Of a stretch of DNA of 64,000 bases, positions 18,182 to 28,845 are shown one piece after another (within the stretch, counting starts at the first letter, position 1; every line of letters begins with the position of its first letter). Source of the DNA: an uncultured Flavobacteriaceae bacterium (GTDB lineage: Bacteria > Bacteroidota > Bacteroidia > Flavobacteriales > Flavobacteriaceae); assembly GCA_947501625.1 (NCBI GenBank), contig CANMWN010000003.1:1-64000 (forward strand), written 5' to 3'. Below the pieces are notes generated by a model. The model saw only the letters and a list, made by a program, of their open reading frames with translations, did not search any database and was not told the DNA's origin. A program made the position numbers and the translations under genes.

Positions 18182-19183
18182 ATGTCAAAAACAAAAATTG
18201 GAATAAACGGATTTGGTAGAATAGGGAGAATTGCTTTTAGAATTGCAATGAATAATCCAAATATTGAGATAGTAGGAATTAATGATTTATTAGATATAGA
18301 CCATTTAGCATATTTATTGGAATATGATTCTGTTCATGGAAAATTTGATGGTGAAGTAAATGTAATAGATGGAAATCTTGTTGTTAATGGTAAATCAATT
18401 CGAGTTACTGCTGAAAGAAACCCTGAAGATTTAAAATGGGATGCTTTAAATACTGACGTTGTACTTGATTGTACAGGAATATTTACTACACTAGATAAAG
18501 CAAAAATGCATATTACTGCTGGAGCGAAAAAAGTAGTAATATCTGCACCTTCGGCAGATGCTCCGATGTTTGTTATGGGTGTTAATCATATGGAAGCGAC
18601 GGAAAATGATTTGATAGTATCTAATGCTTCTTGTACTACTAACTGTCTGGCTCCTTTGGTTAAAATAATTAATGATGAGTTTGGAGTTGTTGAGGGTTTA
18701 ATGACTACTGTACACTCAATAACATCAACTCAGTATACAGTTGATAGTGCTTCACGTAAAAACTATAGGTTAGGACGTTCAGCTATTAGTAATATTATTC
18801 CTACTTCAACAGGTGCAGCAAAAGCCGTAGGAAAAGTTATTCCAGAAGTAGATGGAAAGTTAACTGGAATGGCGTTTAGAGTACCAACTGATAATGTGTC
18901 GGTTGTAGATCTTACTGTAAGGACAGAAAAAAGCACTACGTTTGAAAACCTTAAAAAAATGATTAAAAATGCTTCTGAAAACGAGTTGAAAGGTATTGTT
19001 GGTTATACTGAAGAACCTGTAGTTTCTAAAGATTTTGTGTCAGAACCAATGACAAGTGTATTTGATGCTGAGGCTAGTATAGGTTTAAATGATAACTTTT
19101 TTAAATTAGTATCATGGTATGATAATGAGTATGGTTATTCTACTAAACTTGTTGATTTGGCAATGCATATAAACTCGTTGTAA
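18182..19183 (+). CDS. gap: Type I glyceraldehyde-3-phosphate dehydrogenase
   Basis: The 333-residue enzyme oxidises glyceraldehyde-3-phosphate with NAD and phosphate. The N-terminal Rossmann motif is INGFGRIGR. The catalytic cysteine is C151 in SNASCTTNC, and the DNEYGYS segment is near the C terminus. It sits in the pfkA-gap-kinase operon; the next gene starts one base after its stop. Confidence 0.97.
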   Translation: MSKTKIGINGFGRIGRIAFRIAMNNPNIEIVGINDLLDIDHLAYLLEYDSVHGKFDGEVNVIDGNLVVNGKSIRVTAERNPEDLKWDALNTDVVLDCTGIFTTLDKAKMHITAGAKKVVISAPSADAPMFVMGVNHMEATENDLIVSNASCTTNCLAPLVKIINDEFGVVEGLMTTVHSITSTQYTVDSASRKNYRLGRSAISNIIPTSTGAAKAVGKVIPEVDGKLTGMAFRVPTDNVSVVDLTVRTEKSTTFENLKKMIKNASENELKGIVGYTEEPVVSKDFVSEPMTSVFDAEASIGLNDNFFKLVSWYDNEYGYSTKLVDLAMHINSL

Positions 19184-19184
19184 A

Positions 19185-20033
19185 ATGATTTTAATTGCTG
19201 ATGGTGGTTCCACAAAATGTGACTGGATTTTGCTTGATACAAATGGTGAAATTCAGTTTAAAACTAGAACTAAAGGACTAAATCCTGCAGTTTTTTCTGA
19301 AACTAGCATTAGACAAAGACTTTTTGAAAATAAAGATTTAACAAATGTAAGAGAAAAAATCAAGCGTTTGTATTTTTATGGTGCTGGTTGTGGTACTGTT
19401 AGACCAAGACTTATACTAAAATACTTATTTGAAGATTTTTTTGTTGACGCTGATGTTGACGTTAAAGAAGATACATATGCTGCAGTTTATGCAACAACAT
19501 CTAGCCCAGGAATTGTATGTATTTTAGGTACAGGTTCTAATAGTTCTTTTTTTGATGGAAAAACTGTTGAAAATGTAGTTCCTTCCTTAGGATACATTTT
19601 GATGGATGAAGCGAGCGGAAATTATTTTGGCAAGAAGTTAATAAGAGATTACTACTATAGAAAAATGCCTGAAGACTTGCGTTTGCAATTCTCTAAAGAA
19701 TTTAACTTAAATCCAGATGATATTAAGTTAAACGTATATAAAAAAGAAAACCCAAATGCTTACTTAGCTTCGTTTGCTGAATTTATATTTAAAAACGAAA
19801 GAAATGAGTATTTCAACTATGTAATTAAAAAAGGAATCAAAGATTTCTTTAAAAATAAAATAAGAGTTTTTGAAAATCATAAAGAAGTACCTGTTCATTT
19901 TGTAGGTTCAATTGCTTATTTTTCTTCTGATATTATTCATAAAGTTGCTGAAAAGCATGGAGTAACTATTGGTAATATTATAAGAAGACCAATTGATGGA
20001 TTAATTGCCTATCATCAAAAAAAATTAAAATAA
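19185..20033 (+). CDS. BadF/BadG-type ATPase, N-acetylglucosamine-kinase-like
   Basis: The 282-residue protein is of the actin-like ATPase fold. It has phosphate-1 motif ADGGSTKCDWIL at the N terminus, a central CILGTGSNSSFFDG phosphate-2 segment and PSLGYILMDEASGNYFGKKL. Bacteroidota homologues are often annotated as N-acetylglucosamine kinase. The operon with pfkA and gap suggests sugar phosphorylation, but the substrate is unproven. Its 3' end overlaps murF on the other strand by nine bases. Confidence 0.82.
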   Translation: MILIADGGSTKCDWILLDTNGEIQFKTRTKGLNPAVFSETSIRQRLFENKDLTNVREKIKRLYFYGAGCGTVRPRLILKYLFEDFFVDADVDVKEDTYAAVYATTSSPGIVCILGTGSNSSFFDGKTVENVVPSLGYILMDEASGNYFGKKLIRDYYYRKMPEDLRLQFSKEFNLNPDDIKLNVYKKENPNAYLASFAEFIFKNERNEYFNYVIKKGIKDFFKNKIRVFENHKEVPVHFVGSIAYFSSDIIHKVAEKHGVTIGNIIRRPIDGLIAYHQKKLK

Positions 20034-21281
20034 ATCTAAAATTCTTTCCAATTTCATTCCTCTACTACCTTTAATTAGGATAGTTGAATTATGTAGTTTG
20101 TTTAAATTAAAATTTGATTCAAAATCTTTAAAAGAAGTATACTGAATTGCTTTAACTGAATTTGTTTTGTGAAATAATTCTCCAACAGTAATGATATTAT
20201 CTATTGAAGTTTTTTCTAGATAATTTATAATTGCTTGGTGTTCTTTAATAGTATTTTTACCCAACTCAAACATATCACCCAAAATAGCAACTTTATGATT
20301 GCTATTTAAAGAACTTAAATTATCAATAGCAGCTTTCATACTACTTGGATTGGCATTGTAAGCATCTAAAATTATATTGTTTCCGTTTTTCAAAATTACT
20401 TGTGAACGGTTGTTTGTTGGAATGTAATTTTCAATTGCTTCTTTAATTACAAGTTTGTCAATATCAAAATAATGACCAATTGTGATTGCAGCTGCGATAT
20501 TTGGATAGTTATAAATACCAATTAATTGAGAACTGATATCAATTTTTTTAAAAGTTAACCTGACATTTGGATTGGCATCTATTAGATTGATTGTGCTATC
20601 AAATAGAATTGTTTTAATGCCTGAAGATTTTTCAATTTGAGTTTTATCATCTGGATTAACAAATACTTTGCCCTTTGTTTTTTTTATAAATTCATATAAT
20701 TCTGTTTTCCCTTCAATCACACCTTCAATACTTCCAAAACCTTCCAAATGTGCTTTTCCAAAGTTTGTAATATATCCGTAATTTGGTTCGGCAATAGTAC
20801 ATAAAAATGCAATTTCCTTTTTGTGATTTGCGCCCATTTCAATAATGCCAAACTCAGTTTTATTATCCATCGATAATAATGTCAAAGGAACACCTATATG
20901 ATTGTTTAAATTTCCTTTTGTTGCAGCCGTATTAAATTTTTTTGAAAGCACAACATTTATCAATTCTTTAGTGGTAGTTTTACCATTACTTCCTGTCAAT
21001 GATAGAATAGGAATGTTTAACTTTTTCCTATGATAGTTTGCTAGTTTTTGTAAACAATTTAAAACATCTTCAACTAGAATTATACGTTCATTAGTTTGGA
21101 ATTTTTTTTCATCTACAATAGCATATGAAGCGCCTTTTTTTAGAGCCTCTTCAGCAAACTTATTGCCATTGAAATTTTCTCCTTTTAAAGCAAAAAATAT
21201 AGTGTTTTTTCGAATGTTTCTTGTGTCAGTATCAACAAGATAGTGTTGCGTATAAAGTTTATAAATTTCTGAAATTGTCAT
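20025..21281 (-). CDS. murF: UDP-N-acetylmuramoyl-tripeptide--D-Ala-D-Ala ligase
   Basis: The 418-residue cytoplasmic Mur ligase adds D-Ala-D-Ala to the peptidoglycan precursor. It has the short N-terminal UDP-binding domain (DTRNIRKNTIFFALKGENFNG), the ATP P-loop SLTGSNGKTTTKEL (around 94-107), and the central EMGANHKKEI and GKAHLEGFG segments. The C-terminal domain has LDAYNANPSSMKAAI and AILGDMFELG. It lies downstream of gldJ on the same strand, separated by a terminator hairpin. Confidence 0.96.
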   Translation of the reverse strand: MTISEIYKLYTQHYLVDTDTRNIRKNTIFFALKGENFNGNKFAEEALKKGASYAIVDEKKFQTNERIILVEDVLNCLQKLANYHRKKLNIPILSLTGSNGKTTTKELINVVLSKKFNTAATKGNLNNHIGVPLTLLSMDNKTEFGIIEMGANHKKEIAFLCTIAEPNYGYITNFGKAHLEGFGSIEGVIEGKTELYEFIKKTKGKVFVNPDDKTQIEKSSGIKTILFDSTINLIDANPNVRLTFKKIDISSQLIGIYNYPNIAAAITIGHYFDIDKLVIKEAIENYIPTNNRSQVILKNGNNIILDAYNANPSSMKAAIDNLSSLNSNHKVAILGDMFELGKNTIKEHQAIINYLEKTSIDNIITVGELFHKTNSVKAIQYTSFKDFESNFNLNKLHNSTILIKGSRGMKLERILDLF

Positions 21282-21294
21282 AAGACTAAAATAA

Positions 21295-21323
21295 AAAAAC
21301 CTCGTTAATAAAACGAGGTTTTT
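21295..21323 (-). terminator. Terminator between gldJ and murF
   Basis: AAAAACCTCGTT / AACGAGGTTTTT (21295-21306 and 21312-21323). Read on the minus strand it follows the gldJ stop and ends in a long T run. It lies just upstream of murF, so murF would need its own promoter or read-through. Confidence 0.88.
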
Positions 21324-21355
21324 GAATATTTTATATTCTAAATAAATTTAATAGA

Positions 21356-23050
21356 TTATCTACCTGTTCTAATTTCATTAGTACGCTTTCTTCTGTTTGG
21401 AGTCATAGGTCCAAGTTTGTCAGTAGCACATCTAAAGCCAATAAAACTAGTTGCCATATATTCTGGTAAATATCTTCTTTGTGCAGGATCTAACCAATAC
21501 TCTCTATCTTTCCATGAACCTCCTTTATATACCCTTGCTTCATCACTAATTAAAGTTGTTCTTTCTTCTTTATCGTATTCTTTTATTCTTAATCCACTCT
21601 CACCAATTGTTTTAGGGACAATAGGAGAATTATACATTCTAGGCTTAGTTTCTAACTCATCTTCATCCTTATCATATTCAGTAGTAGAAGCCAAATCACC
21701 ATCTCTTGCATCAATATTATATGATTTTTCATAATTGTTTCTCATATATGCGTCATCCTTAGTAATTGGAATAAACTTAATTGATCCAGGTAAATCCTTA
21801 GGAGTTATTTTACCATTAGGTAATGTGTCAAACTCAACAGTATTATAGTCAACAACAACTAACTTACCATTTTCATCAATCATTGGTTTGTTGAAAACAT
21901 TACCACGGAAATAATTGAAATCATTTGCATCAGTGTCAATAATTGGTCTGTAAACATCAGCAACCCATTCTGCAACATTTCCAGACATGTCATATAGTCC
22001 AAATGCATTAGGATTGTATTGCTTTATAGCCATTGTAATATCTCCACCATCGTTACTCCAACCAGCAACACCACTATAATCACCACGACCTTGTTTAAAG
22101 TTTGCTAATTGGTCGCCTTTGAATCTTCTTGATTTGTTTCGAGTATATTTACCATTCCAAGCATACTTCTTACGACCTCTAATATTGTTATACTCTCTAT
22201 TTTCAACATCTGCTTTTGCAGCATATTCCCATTCTGCTTCACTTGGTAATCTAAATTTAGGAGATAAAATACCATCTGAAACTTTAACTTGTCTTCCAGA
22301 AAATTTATCTCTGTCTGGCCTAGATTCTCCTTTTTTCCTTTTAACTGGTAACCCTTTCTTGTATACCGAAGAATCGCCTTCAAATAATAAATAAGGATTT
22401 GCTAAATAAGTTTCAGTGTTGAAATAATTTTTTCCATTCAATTCAAGAGAATCATTTTCATATATTTTATCTAACACTCCTTTATCTATCAACGTTTTTT
22501 CAGAAACTCTATCACTTCTCCATTTACAGTATTCATTGGCTTGTAACCAACTTACTCCTACAACTGGATAGTCGGCATAAGATGGATGACGTAAATAATT
22601 CTCAGTAAGTAATTCGTTTGCACCCAACGTATGTCTCCATACTAAGGTGTCTGGTAATGCGCTAGTATAAATATGTTTGTTTTGCTCTTCCGATTTTGGG
22701 AAGATTTTTTCTAACCACTCTAAGTAAAATAAATATTCTTGATTGGTAACCTCTGTTTCATCTAAAAAAAATGAGCGTACTTGCATATCTACAGGTGTAG
22801 TATTCCAATCAAATAATACATCATCTTGAACATGACCCATTGTAAAAGTACCTCCTTCAATCAATACCATTCCTGGAGGTGTCTCTTGTCCTTTAAATTT
22901 TCCTGTTGTTGAAAAGCCAGCCTGTTCTTTATCTTTAGAACTCCATCCTGTCAAAGAAGTACTTTGTCTATTACTTCTATTATGACATCCTACAAGTGTA
23001 AGTGTTGCTAATAAACCAATTAGCAAATAATTTACCTTAACAATTTTCAT
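21356..23050 (-). CDS. gldJ: Gliding motility lipoprotein GldJ
   Basis: The 564-residue outer-membrane lipoprotein is needed for gliding and for stability of the GldK/L/M/N type IX secretion machine in Flavobacterium. It has a lipoprotein signal (LTLVGC, C22) followed by a formylglycine-generating-enzyme-like fold (PPGMVLIEGGTFTMG at the start of the domain, DETEVTNQEYLFYLEWL, and FRLPSEAEWEYAAKA). The C-terminal RVYKGGSWKDREYW and SFIGFRCA motifs are also present. Length and motifs match GldJ rather than GldK. It is divergent from porU, the usual flavobacterial neighbourhood. The catalytic cysteine pair of true sulfatase-activating enzymes is not evident, as expected for a structural role. 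Confidence 0.95.
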   Translation of the reverse strand: MKIVKVNYLLIGLLATLTLVGCHNRSNRQSTSLTGWSSKDKEQAGFSTTGKFKGQETPPGMVLIEGGTFTMGHVQDDVLFDWNTTPVDMQVRSFFLDETEVTNQEYLFYLEWLEKIFPKSEEQNKHIYTSALPDTLVWRHTLGANELLTENYLRHPSYADYPVVGVSWLQANEYCKWRSDRVSEKTLIDKGVLDKIYENDSLELNGKNYFNTETYLANPYLLFEGDSSVYKKGLPVKRKKGESRPDRDKFSGRQVKVSDGILSPKFRLPSEAEWEYAAKADVENREYNNIRGRKKYAWNGKYTRNKSRRFKGDQLANFKQGRGDYSGVAGWSNDGGDITMAIKQYNPNAFGLYDMSGNVAEWVADVYRPIIDTDANDFNYFRGNVFNKPMIDENGKLVVVDYNTVEFDTLPNGKITPKDLPGSIKFIPITKDDAYMRNNYEKSYNIDARDGDLASTTEYDKDEDELETKPRMYNSPIVPKTIGESGLRIKEYDKEERTTLISDEARVYKGGSWKDREYWLDPAQRRYLPEYMATSFIGFRCATDKLGPMTPNRRKRTNEIRTGR

Positions 23051-23237
23051 ATTCTTTGTACTTTAGGGTTTATTTTGAATGCGCAATATACATCAAATAA
23101 ATTTTTTTACAAGTTTTTTTAAGAGTTTGTATTTTCTCTATTTTGTTCTATGATAACGATTGTTTTTTTTCTTTATTATGTGTAATGTTGTAATCTGTTA
23201 AAATATCTAAGAAAATTATACGTTTATTACTGTAATT

Positions 23238-26200
23238 ATGAATAAGACTATTTACGTTTTTTTTGCTTTATTATTCTCATTTTCTGCGGTTTATTCGCAA
23301 AACACTGTTGTAGAGAAGATTGATTTAAAGTGGAGTGAAAATACAAAGGTAATTACTGGCAATAATAAAGTAGTTAATTTACCATTGCTTGAAAATCAAG
23401 AGATTGATTCAAAATTATTACCATTATTTACTAAATCTTGGCAAACTCAAAAAGGGAATAGAGTATCAGAATACAAAATTTCTAATGTTGTTTATGAAAG
23501 TGTGCCAATAAGCAATTATAATGCTTTAAAAGAGTCAAACATTCCAGTTGAACTTATAAGTTCATTGAATGTAGCAAACTCTAGAGACACTGCTGAGGTT
23601 TTCTTAACATTAACACCAATTGTTAAGCAAGGTAACACTATAAAAAAAGTAATTTCTTTTACAATTGAATATTCGCTAACTAGAGTTTTATCTTCAAGAC
23701 TCACTTCGTCTAGAAATGCATTTAATTCTGTTTTGTCAACAGGGAATTGGTATAAGTTTGCAGTAGACACCACTGGTGTTTTTAGATTAGATAGAAGTTT
23801 TTTAAACAGTTTGGGGATAAATACAGGAAGTATAAATCCAAAAAAGATTAAGATTTATGGGAATGGAGGTCAAATGCTACCTAATTTAAATAGTGATTTT
23901 CGTTATGAAGACTTAGAAGAAAATGCTATTTATGTGAGTGGAGAAGATGATAATAGTTTTGATAGTCAGGATTTTATTCTTTTTTATGCTAAAGGTCCTC
24001 ACGATTGGATTTATAATTCAACCAATTCTACAGTTAATCACCGCAATAATATTTATTCTGATGAAGCATATTATTTTATTACAGTTGATGGAGATGATGG
24101 CAAACGTATTGAAAATGAAATTCCAATTACTGGCACACCTGTAACTACATTAACATCTTTTGATGATTATACTTTTTTTGAACAAGATTTAATCAATTAT
24201 TTTACAATTGGGCAGCAGTGGTTTGGCGATAATTTGACTTTTGAAAATACAAGAACTTATTCCATTCCTTTTAATAAAATAGACAATACACAAGATATTA
24301 CAGTCAAGGTAAGAGGTTTAGTAGATTCTTCAATATTTGCTCAAATGCAAGTTAGAGTTAATAGTCAAGATTTATTTAACATTCCTTTTACTCCTACTTC
24401 GAGTCCAACAACTCATGGAGTTGCTTCAGAAAATGCTGGAACTATTAATAGTACAAGTGATGATATTACTGTAGAAGTAATGTTTGATAATGGCGGTAAT
24501 CCTTCAGCAAAAGCCTATATAGATTATATAGAAATAATAGGGAAGAAAAACTTAACAATGAATGAAGAACAATTTTCATTTAGGAGTTTCGAATCAGCAA
24601 ATACTACTGGTATTGTACAATATCAAATATCAAATGCTTCTGATGTTAATCAAGTTTGGGATGTGACAGATTATGTAAACCCAAAAATGATAGAAAATAT
24701 TGGAACCAATTCAAGTTTTGACTTTAATGCCAATGGAGGAGAATTAAAAGAATATATTGCAATTAATTCTTCCAATTATTATACGCCAATAAAGCTTGCA
24801 AATAGCAGAGTTGATAATCAAAATTTACATGCTTTAGAAGATGTTGATTATTTAATAGTAACTAGAGACTTTTTATTCTCTGAAGCAGAAAGGTTAGCAG
24901 ACTATCATAGAAATAGAGGACTTACAGTAGAAGTGGTTGATTTGGATGATATATATAATGAGTTTTCGTCAGGAAGTAAAGATATAACAGGAATAAGAGA
25001 TTTCACTAAATACTTGTATGATAATGCAACTACACCTGATAATAGAATTAAATATTTGTGTTTGTTCGGTGATGCATCGTATGATTATAAAGACCGAATT
25101 TCAGGAAATAATAATATAGTTCCTGTTTATTTGGCTTATGAAAGTTTTAACCTTGCTACGTCTTATGTTACTGATGACTATTATGGAATGATGGATGCTA
25201 CTGAAGGGAATTTGATCAGTTCAGATAGACAAGATGTCATTACTGGACGTATACCAGTTACAGATATCTCTCAAGCCAAAGCAGCAGTTGATAAAATAAT
25301 TAATTACAATAGTGTTAATTCTTTTGGAGATTGGCGAAATCAAGTGACTTTAATTTCTGATGATTTAGATGTTGCTAGTGAATTTTTGTTACAGACAAGT
25401 ATGGAAAAAATTGCTGACACAATAAAAGATAGAAAGCCAATTTTAAATGTAAAAAAAATATATGCAGATGCGTTTTCTCAACAAGTTTCTTCAGGAGGAG
25501 AGCGTTATCCTGACGTAAATACTAATATTTCAAATTCGGTTGAAAGAGGTTCTTTATTGTTAAATTATTTTGGACATGGAGGTGAAGATGGTTGGGCAGC
25601 TGAACGAATTTTGGAGATTCAAGAAATTCAATCTTGGAATAATTATAACAACTTACCATTAATTATTACTATTACCTGTGAGTTTTCAAAATTTGATAAT
25701 CCACTCCGTGGTTCGGGAGGAGAATTTTTATTTTTAAATGATGATGGAGGTTCTGTTTCTTTAATTACAACAACTCGTGAAATTTATATAAACGTAGGGA
25801 GAATATTTAATGAACGGTTAATGAAATTGCTGTTAAATTTTAATAATGAAGATTATACGATGGCTGAGTCATTGATGAATGTTAAAAACTCTTTTGGGAC
25901 AGTTCAACGATTATTCGTTTATTTTTTGGGTGATCCTGCAATGAAATTAGCAGTGCCAAAAGCCGATATTAGATTAACTCAAATGAATGGAGTAGACATT
26001 AATACGAGCCTTGATACTATTAAAGCATTATCTCAAACTACTTTTAATGGAATTGTTACTGACCCTCAAGGAAATATATTAACTGATTTTAATGGAGAAC
26101 TTTCTGCTACAGTTTTTGATAAAGAAGTAAATAGAAATACTTTGGATAATGATAACTTTGGATTAGTGATGGAGTTTGATGTATTAGAGAGTAAAATTTT

Positions 26201-27044
26201 TAGAGGGAGGGCAACAGTTGAAAATGGTCAATTTGAATTTGATTTTGTTGCACCAAGAGACTTGAAAATTGCATATGGAAAAGGGAAAATAAGTTTTTAT
26301 GCCGATGATGATGTGTTAGATAAAGCAGGATATAATTTTGATGTTACAATTGGAGGTATCAATGAAAATGCTCCAGAAGATAATCTTGGTCCAAGAATTC
26401 AACTTTATATGAACGATGAATCTTTTATTGATGGGGCAAATACCAATTCGTCACCTTTATTTTTAGCATTATTGGAAGATGAAAATGGAATTAATACGTC
26501 AACAACTGCTGTAGATCATGATATTGTTGCAGTTTTAGACGGCGATCAATCAAATCCTATAATTCTAAATGATTTTTATCAAACTGAATTAAATGATTTT
26601 ACAAAAGGAGAGGTAAAATACCCTTTTAGAAATCTTGAAACTGGACCTCATACTATTGAATTATGTGCTTGGGATACATACAATAATTCATCTTGTGCTA
26701 CGTTATCATTTGTTGTAGTTAGTGACAGTAAAATGTTACTTGAAAATGTGTTGAATTATCCAAATCCATTTGTGAATTATACTGAGTTTTGGTTCAATCA
26801 CAATAAACCAAATGAAACACTTGAAGTTCAAGTTCAAATTTTTACAGTATCAGGAAAATTAATAAAAACAATCAATCAAACAATACAGTCGGCAAGTACA
26901 TTGTCACGTTCAATCACTTGGGATGGATTAGACGATTTTGGAGATAAAATTGGAAAAGGAGTTTATGTTTATAAATTAAATGTTAAAAGCCTTGATTCTA
27001 ATTTGAAAGCAGAAAAATATGAGAAATTAGTAATACTCCAATAA
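23238..27044 (+). CDS. porU: Type IX secretion sortase PorU
   Basis: The 1268-residue exported C25 (gingipain-like) cysteine peptidase acts as the surface sortase that removes the C-terminal sorting signal of T9SS cargo. A signal peptide (about 1-21, ending YSQ) precedes a large N-terminal region. The catalytic pair H780 (NYFGHGGEDG) and C814 (TITCEFSKFD) lies in the C25 domain. The last about 80 residues (from NVLNYPNPF, with GKLIKTI and GKGVYVYKLNV) form a type A-like C-terminal sorting domain, which PorU itself keeps. PorV is encoded directly downstream. Confidence 0.96.
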   Translation: MNKTIYVFFALLFSFSAVYSQNTVVEKIDLKWSENTKVITGNNKVVNLPLLENQEIDSKLLPLFTKSWQTQKGNRVSEYKISNVVYESVPISNYNALKESNIPVELISSLNVANSRDTAEVFLTLTPIVKQGNTIKKVISFTIEYSLTRVLSSRLTSSRNAFNSVLSTGNWYKFAVDTTGVFRLDRSFLNSLGINTGSINPKKIKIYGNGGQMLPNLNSDFRYEDLEENAIYVSGEDDNSFDSQDFILFYAKGPHDWIYNSTNSTVNHRNNIYSDEAYYFITVDGDDGKRIENEIPITGTPVTTLTSFDDYTFFEQDLINYFTIGQQWFGDNLTFENTRTYSIPFNKIDNTQDITVKVRGLVDSSIFAQMQVRVNSQDLFNIPFTPTSSPTTHGVASENAGTINSTSDDITVEVMFDNGGNPSAKAYIDYIEIIGKKNLTMNEEQFSFRSFESANTTGIVQYQISNASDVNQVWDVTDYVNPKMIENIGTNSSFDFNANGGELKEYIAINSSNYYTPIKLANSRVDNQNLHALEDVDYLIVTRDFLFSEAERLADYHRNRGLTVEVVDLDDIYNEFSSGSKDITGIRDFTKYLYDNATTPDNRIKYLCLFGDASYDYKDRISGNNNIVPVYLAYESFNLATSYVTDDYYGMMDATEGNLISSDRQDVITGRIPVTDISQAKAAVDKIINYNSVNSFGDWRNQVTLISDDLDVASEFLLQTSMEKIADTIKDRKPILNVKKIYADAFSQQVSSGGERYPDVNTNISNSVERGSLLLNYFGHGGEDGWAAERILEIQEIQSWNNYNNLPLIITITCEFSKFDNPLRGSGGEFLFLNDDGGSVSLITTTREIYINVGRIFNERLMKLLLNFNNEDYTMAESLMNVKNSFGTVQRLFVYFLGDPAMKLAVPKADIRLTQMNGVDINTSLDTIKALSQTTFNGIVTDPQGNILTDFNGELSATVFDKEVNRNTLDNDNFGLVMEFDVLESKIFRGRATVENGQFEFDFVAPRDLKIAYGKGKISFYADDDVLDKAGYNFDVTIGGINENAPEDNLGPRIQLYMNDESFIDGANTNSSPLFLALLEDENGINTSTTAVDHDIVAVLDGDQSNPIILNDFYQTELNDFTKGEVKYPFRNLETGPHTIELCAWDTYNNSSCATLSFVVVSDSKMLLENVLNYPNPFVNYTEFWFNHNKPNETLEVQVQIFTVSGKLIKTINQTIQSASTLSRSITWDGLDDFGDKIGKGVYVYKLNVKSLDSNLKAEKYEKLVILQ

Positions 27045-27090
27045 AAAAACGATATTTGTAATTGCTCAAAAAACTAAATTAAAAATTTAA

Positions 27091-28239
27091 ATGAAAAACT
27101 TACTTACAACTATTTGCGTTATCTTAATGGTTATTCCAACAGTTAATGCACAAAATGAGCCAGACAATCCAATTACTACAGCAGCACCATTTTTATTAAT
27201 AGTTCCAGATGCTAGGTCAGGAGCAATGGGTGATGTTGGTGTTGCTACAACAGCTGATGCAAATTCTCAGCATCATAATCCAGCAAAATATGCTTTTTTA
27301 AATTCACAATTTTCTGTTGGTTTAAATTATACACCTTGGATGAGAGAGTTAGTCAATGATGTGTTTTTAGGCGGATTTACTTTAGGAAATAGATTAGATG
27401 ATAGAAGCGCTTGGGCTGTAAGTTTAAAATATTTTACACTTGGTGAAATTCAATTGACTGATTTTTCAGGGGAAGAAATTGGTTTTGAAAATCCTAATGA
27501 ATTTTCAATTGATGGTACTTATGCTTTAAAATTAAATGAAACTTTTGCAATGGGTGTAACGTTAAGATATATACGTTCTGATTTTGCATTAAAAGTCGCA
27601 AATTCAGAATTGAATACCGTAAATACGTTTGGAGTAGACATTTCGGGTTACTATCAATCAGAAGAGGATAACTATGGAGATTTTAATGGACGTTGGAGAG
27701 GTGGATTTAACATTTCTAACATTGGTCCTAAAGTTACATATGTTGATGGTGGGAGAGAAAATTTTATTCCAACTAATTTAAAGTTAGGTGGAGGTTTTGA
27801 TTTTATTCTAGATGATTATAATAAAATCGCAACTACTTTAGAATTCACGAAGTTGTTGGTTCCTACGCCACCATTGAGAGATAATACTACAGGAGAAATT
27901 ATTGAAGGTAAAGATGATGATGTAGGATTCTTTAAAGGGATGTTTCAATCATTTGGAGATGCACCAGGCGGTGGAAGTGAAGAATTAAAAGAGTTTACAT
28001 GGGCTCTTGGTGTAGAATATATGTATGATAATGCTTTTGCAGTTCGTGCTGGTTATTTTAATGAAAGCGAATTTAAAGGTGGACGTAAATACTTTACTTT
28101 AGGAACTGGATTTAAGTTTAAAAGTAGTAAGATTGATATTTCTTATTTATTTAATTCTTCTGATGTAAATAATCCTCTTGAGAATACATTAAGATTCTCA
28201 TTAGCATTTGACTTTGGAGAATTATATGAAGATTATTAA
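27091..28239 (+). CDS. porV: Type IX secretion outer membrane protein PorV
   Basis: The 382-residue outer-membrane beta-barrel of the FadL-like PorV/LptO family carries cargo from the Sov translocon to PorU. It has a signal peptide (about 1-21, ending NAQ), followed by the family opening ITTAAPFLLIVPDARSGAMG and the ATTADANSQHHNPAKYAF segment. The many alternating hydrophobic strands end in a terminal Phe-containing strand. It follows porU by 46 bases and fits one transcript. Confidence 0.95.
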   Translation: MKNLLTTICVILMVIPTVNAQNEPDNPITTAAPFLLIVPDARSGAMGDVGVATTADANSQHHNPAKYAFLNSQFSVGLNYTPWMRELVNDVFLGGFTLGNRLDDRSAWAVSLKYFTLGEIQLTDFSGEEIGFENPNEFSIDGTYALKLNETFAMGVTLRYIRSDFALKVANSELNTVNTFGVDISGYYQSEEDNYGDFNGRWRGGFNISNIGPKVTYVDGGRENFIPTNLKLGGGFDFILDDYNKIATTLEFTKLLVPTPPLRDNTTGEIIEGKDDDVGFFKGMFQSFGDAPGGGSEELKEFTWALGVEYMYDNAFAVRAGYFNESEFKGGRKYFTLGTGFKFKSSKIDISYLFNSSDVNNPLENTLRFSLAFDFGELYEDY

Positions 28240-28254
28240 TGGTAAATTTCTTGT

Positions 28255-28737
28255 ATGAAGAAAATCCAATTAGCAACAACTATTACTTTATTTGATTCTG
28301 TAGATGAACTTCCAGTTGATGTTCAAAATTTAATGAATGAAGCAGTTAAAATTCGTGAAACAGCATATGCGCCTTATTCGCAATTTAAAGTTGGTACTGC
28401 ATTTTTATTGGCTAATGGAGAAGTAGTTAATGGAAATAATCAAGAAAATGCAGCCTACCCTTCAGGAATGTGCGCCGAAAGAGTTGCCGTATGGAAGGCT
28501 GGTTCTGAATTTCCAGATGTAAGAATAATTAAGATTGCCATTACAGCTAGTTCTGAAAATAATGTAGTAAATGAACCTGTTGCGCCTTGTGGTGCATGTC
28601 GTCAAACCCTCTCAGAATATGAAATAAAGCAAGATTCAAAAATTGAAATTTACTTTATGGGTGAGACTGGAAAAATAGTTAAAACTGATTCGCTTCACGA
28701 CTTACTACCATTGGCTTTCGATAAATCATTTCTTTAG
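28255..28737 (+). CDS. cdd: Cytidine deaminase
   Basis: The 160-residue zinc enzyme deaminates cytidine and deoxycytidine in nucleotide salvage. The active-site motif is PSGMCAERVAVW with zinc ligand C73 and proton shuttle E75; the other ligands are C112 and C115 in PCGACRQTLSE. The YSQFKVGTAFLLANG segment is also typical. It is 15 bases after porV, a common flavobacterial neighbour with no evident functional link to secretion. Confidence 0.95.
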   Translation: MKKIQLATTITLFDSVDELPVDVQNLMNEAVKIRETAYAPYSQFKVGTAFLLANGEVVNGNNQENAAYPSGMCAERVAVWKAGSEFPDVRIIKIAITASSENNVVNEPVAPCGACRQTLSEYEIKQDSKIEIYFMGETGKIVKTDSLHDLLPLAFDKSFL

Positions 28738-28845
28738 TAATAAATTGATTTTTAGCCTTTTGTTATATAAAAACTAAGCCATTATTTTGTTTTTATAAAA
28801 AATAATGTATATACTTGTTTTCTATTAACCCCACAAACAAACAAA

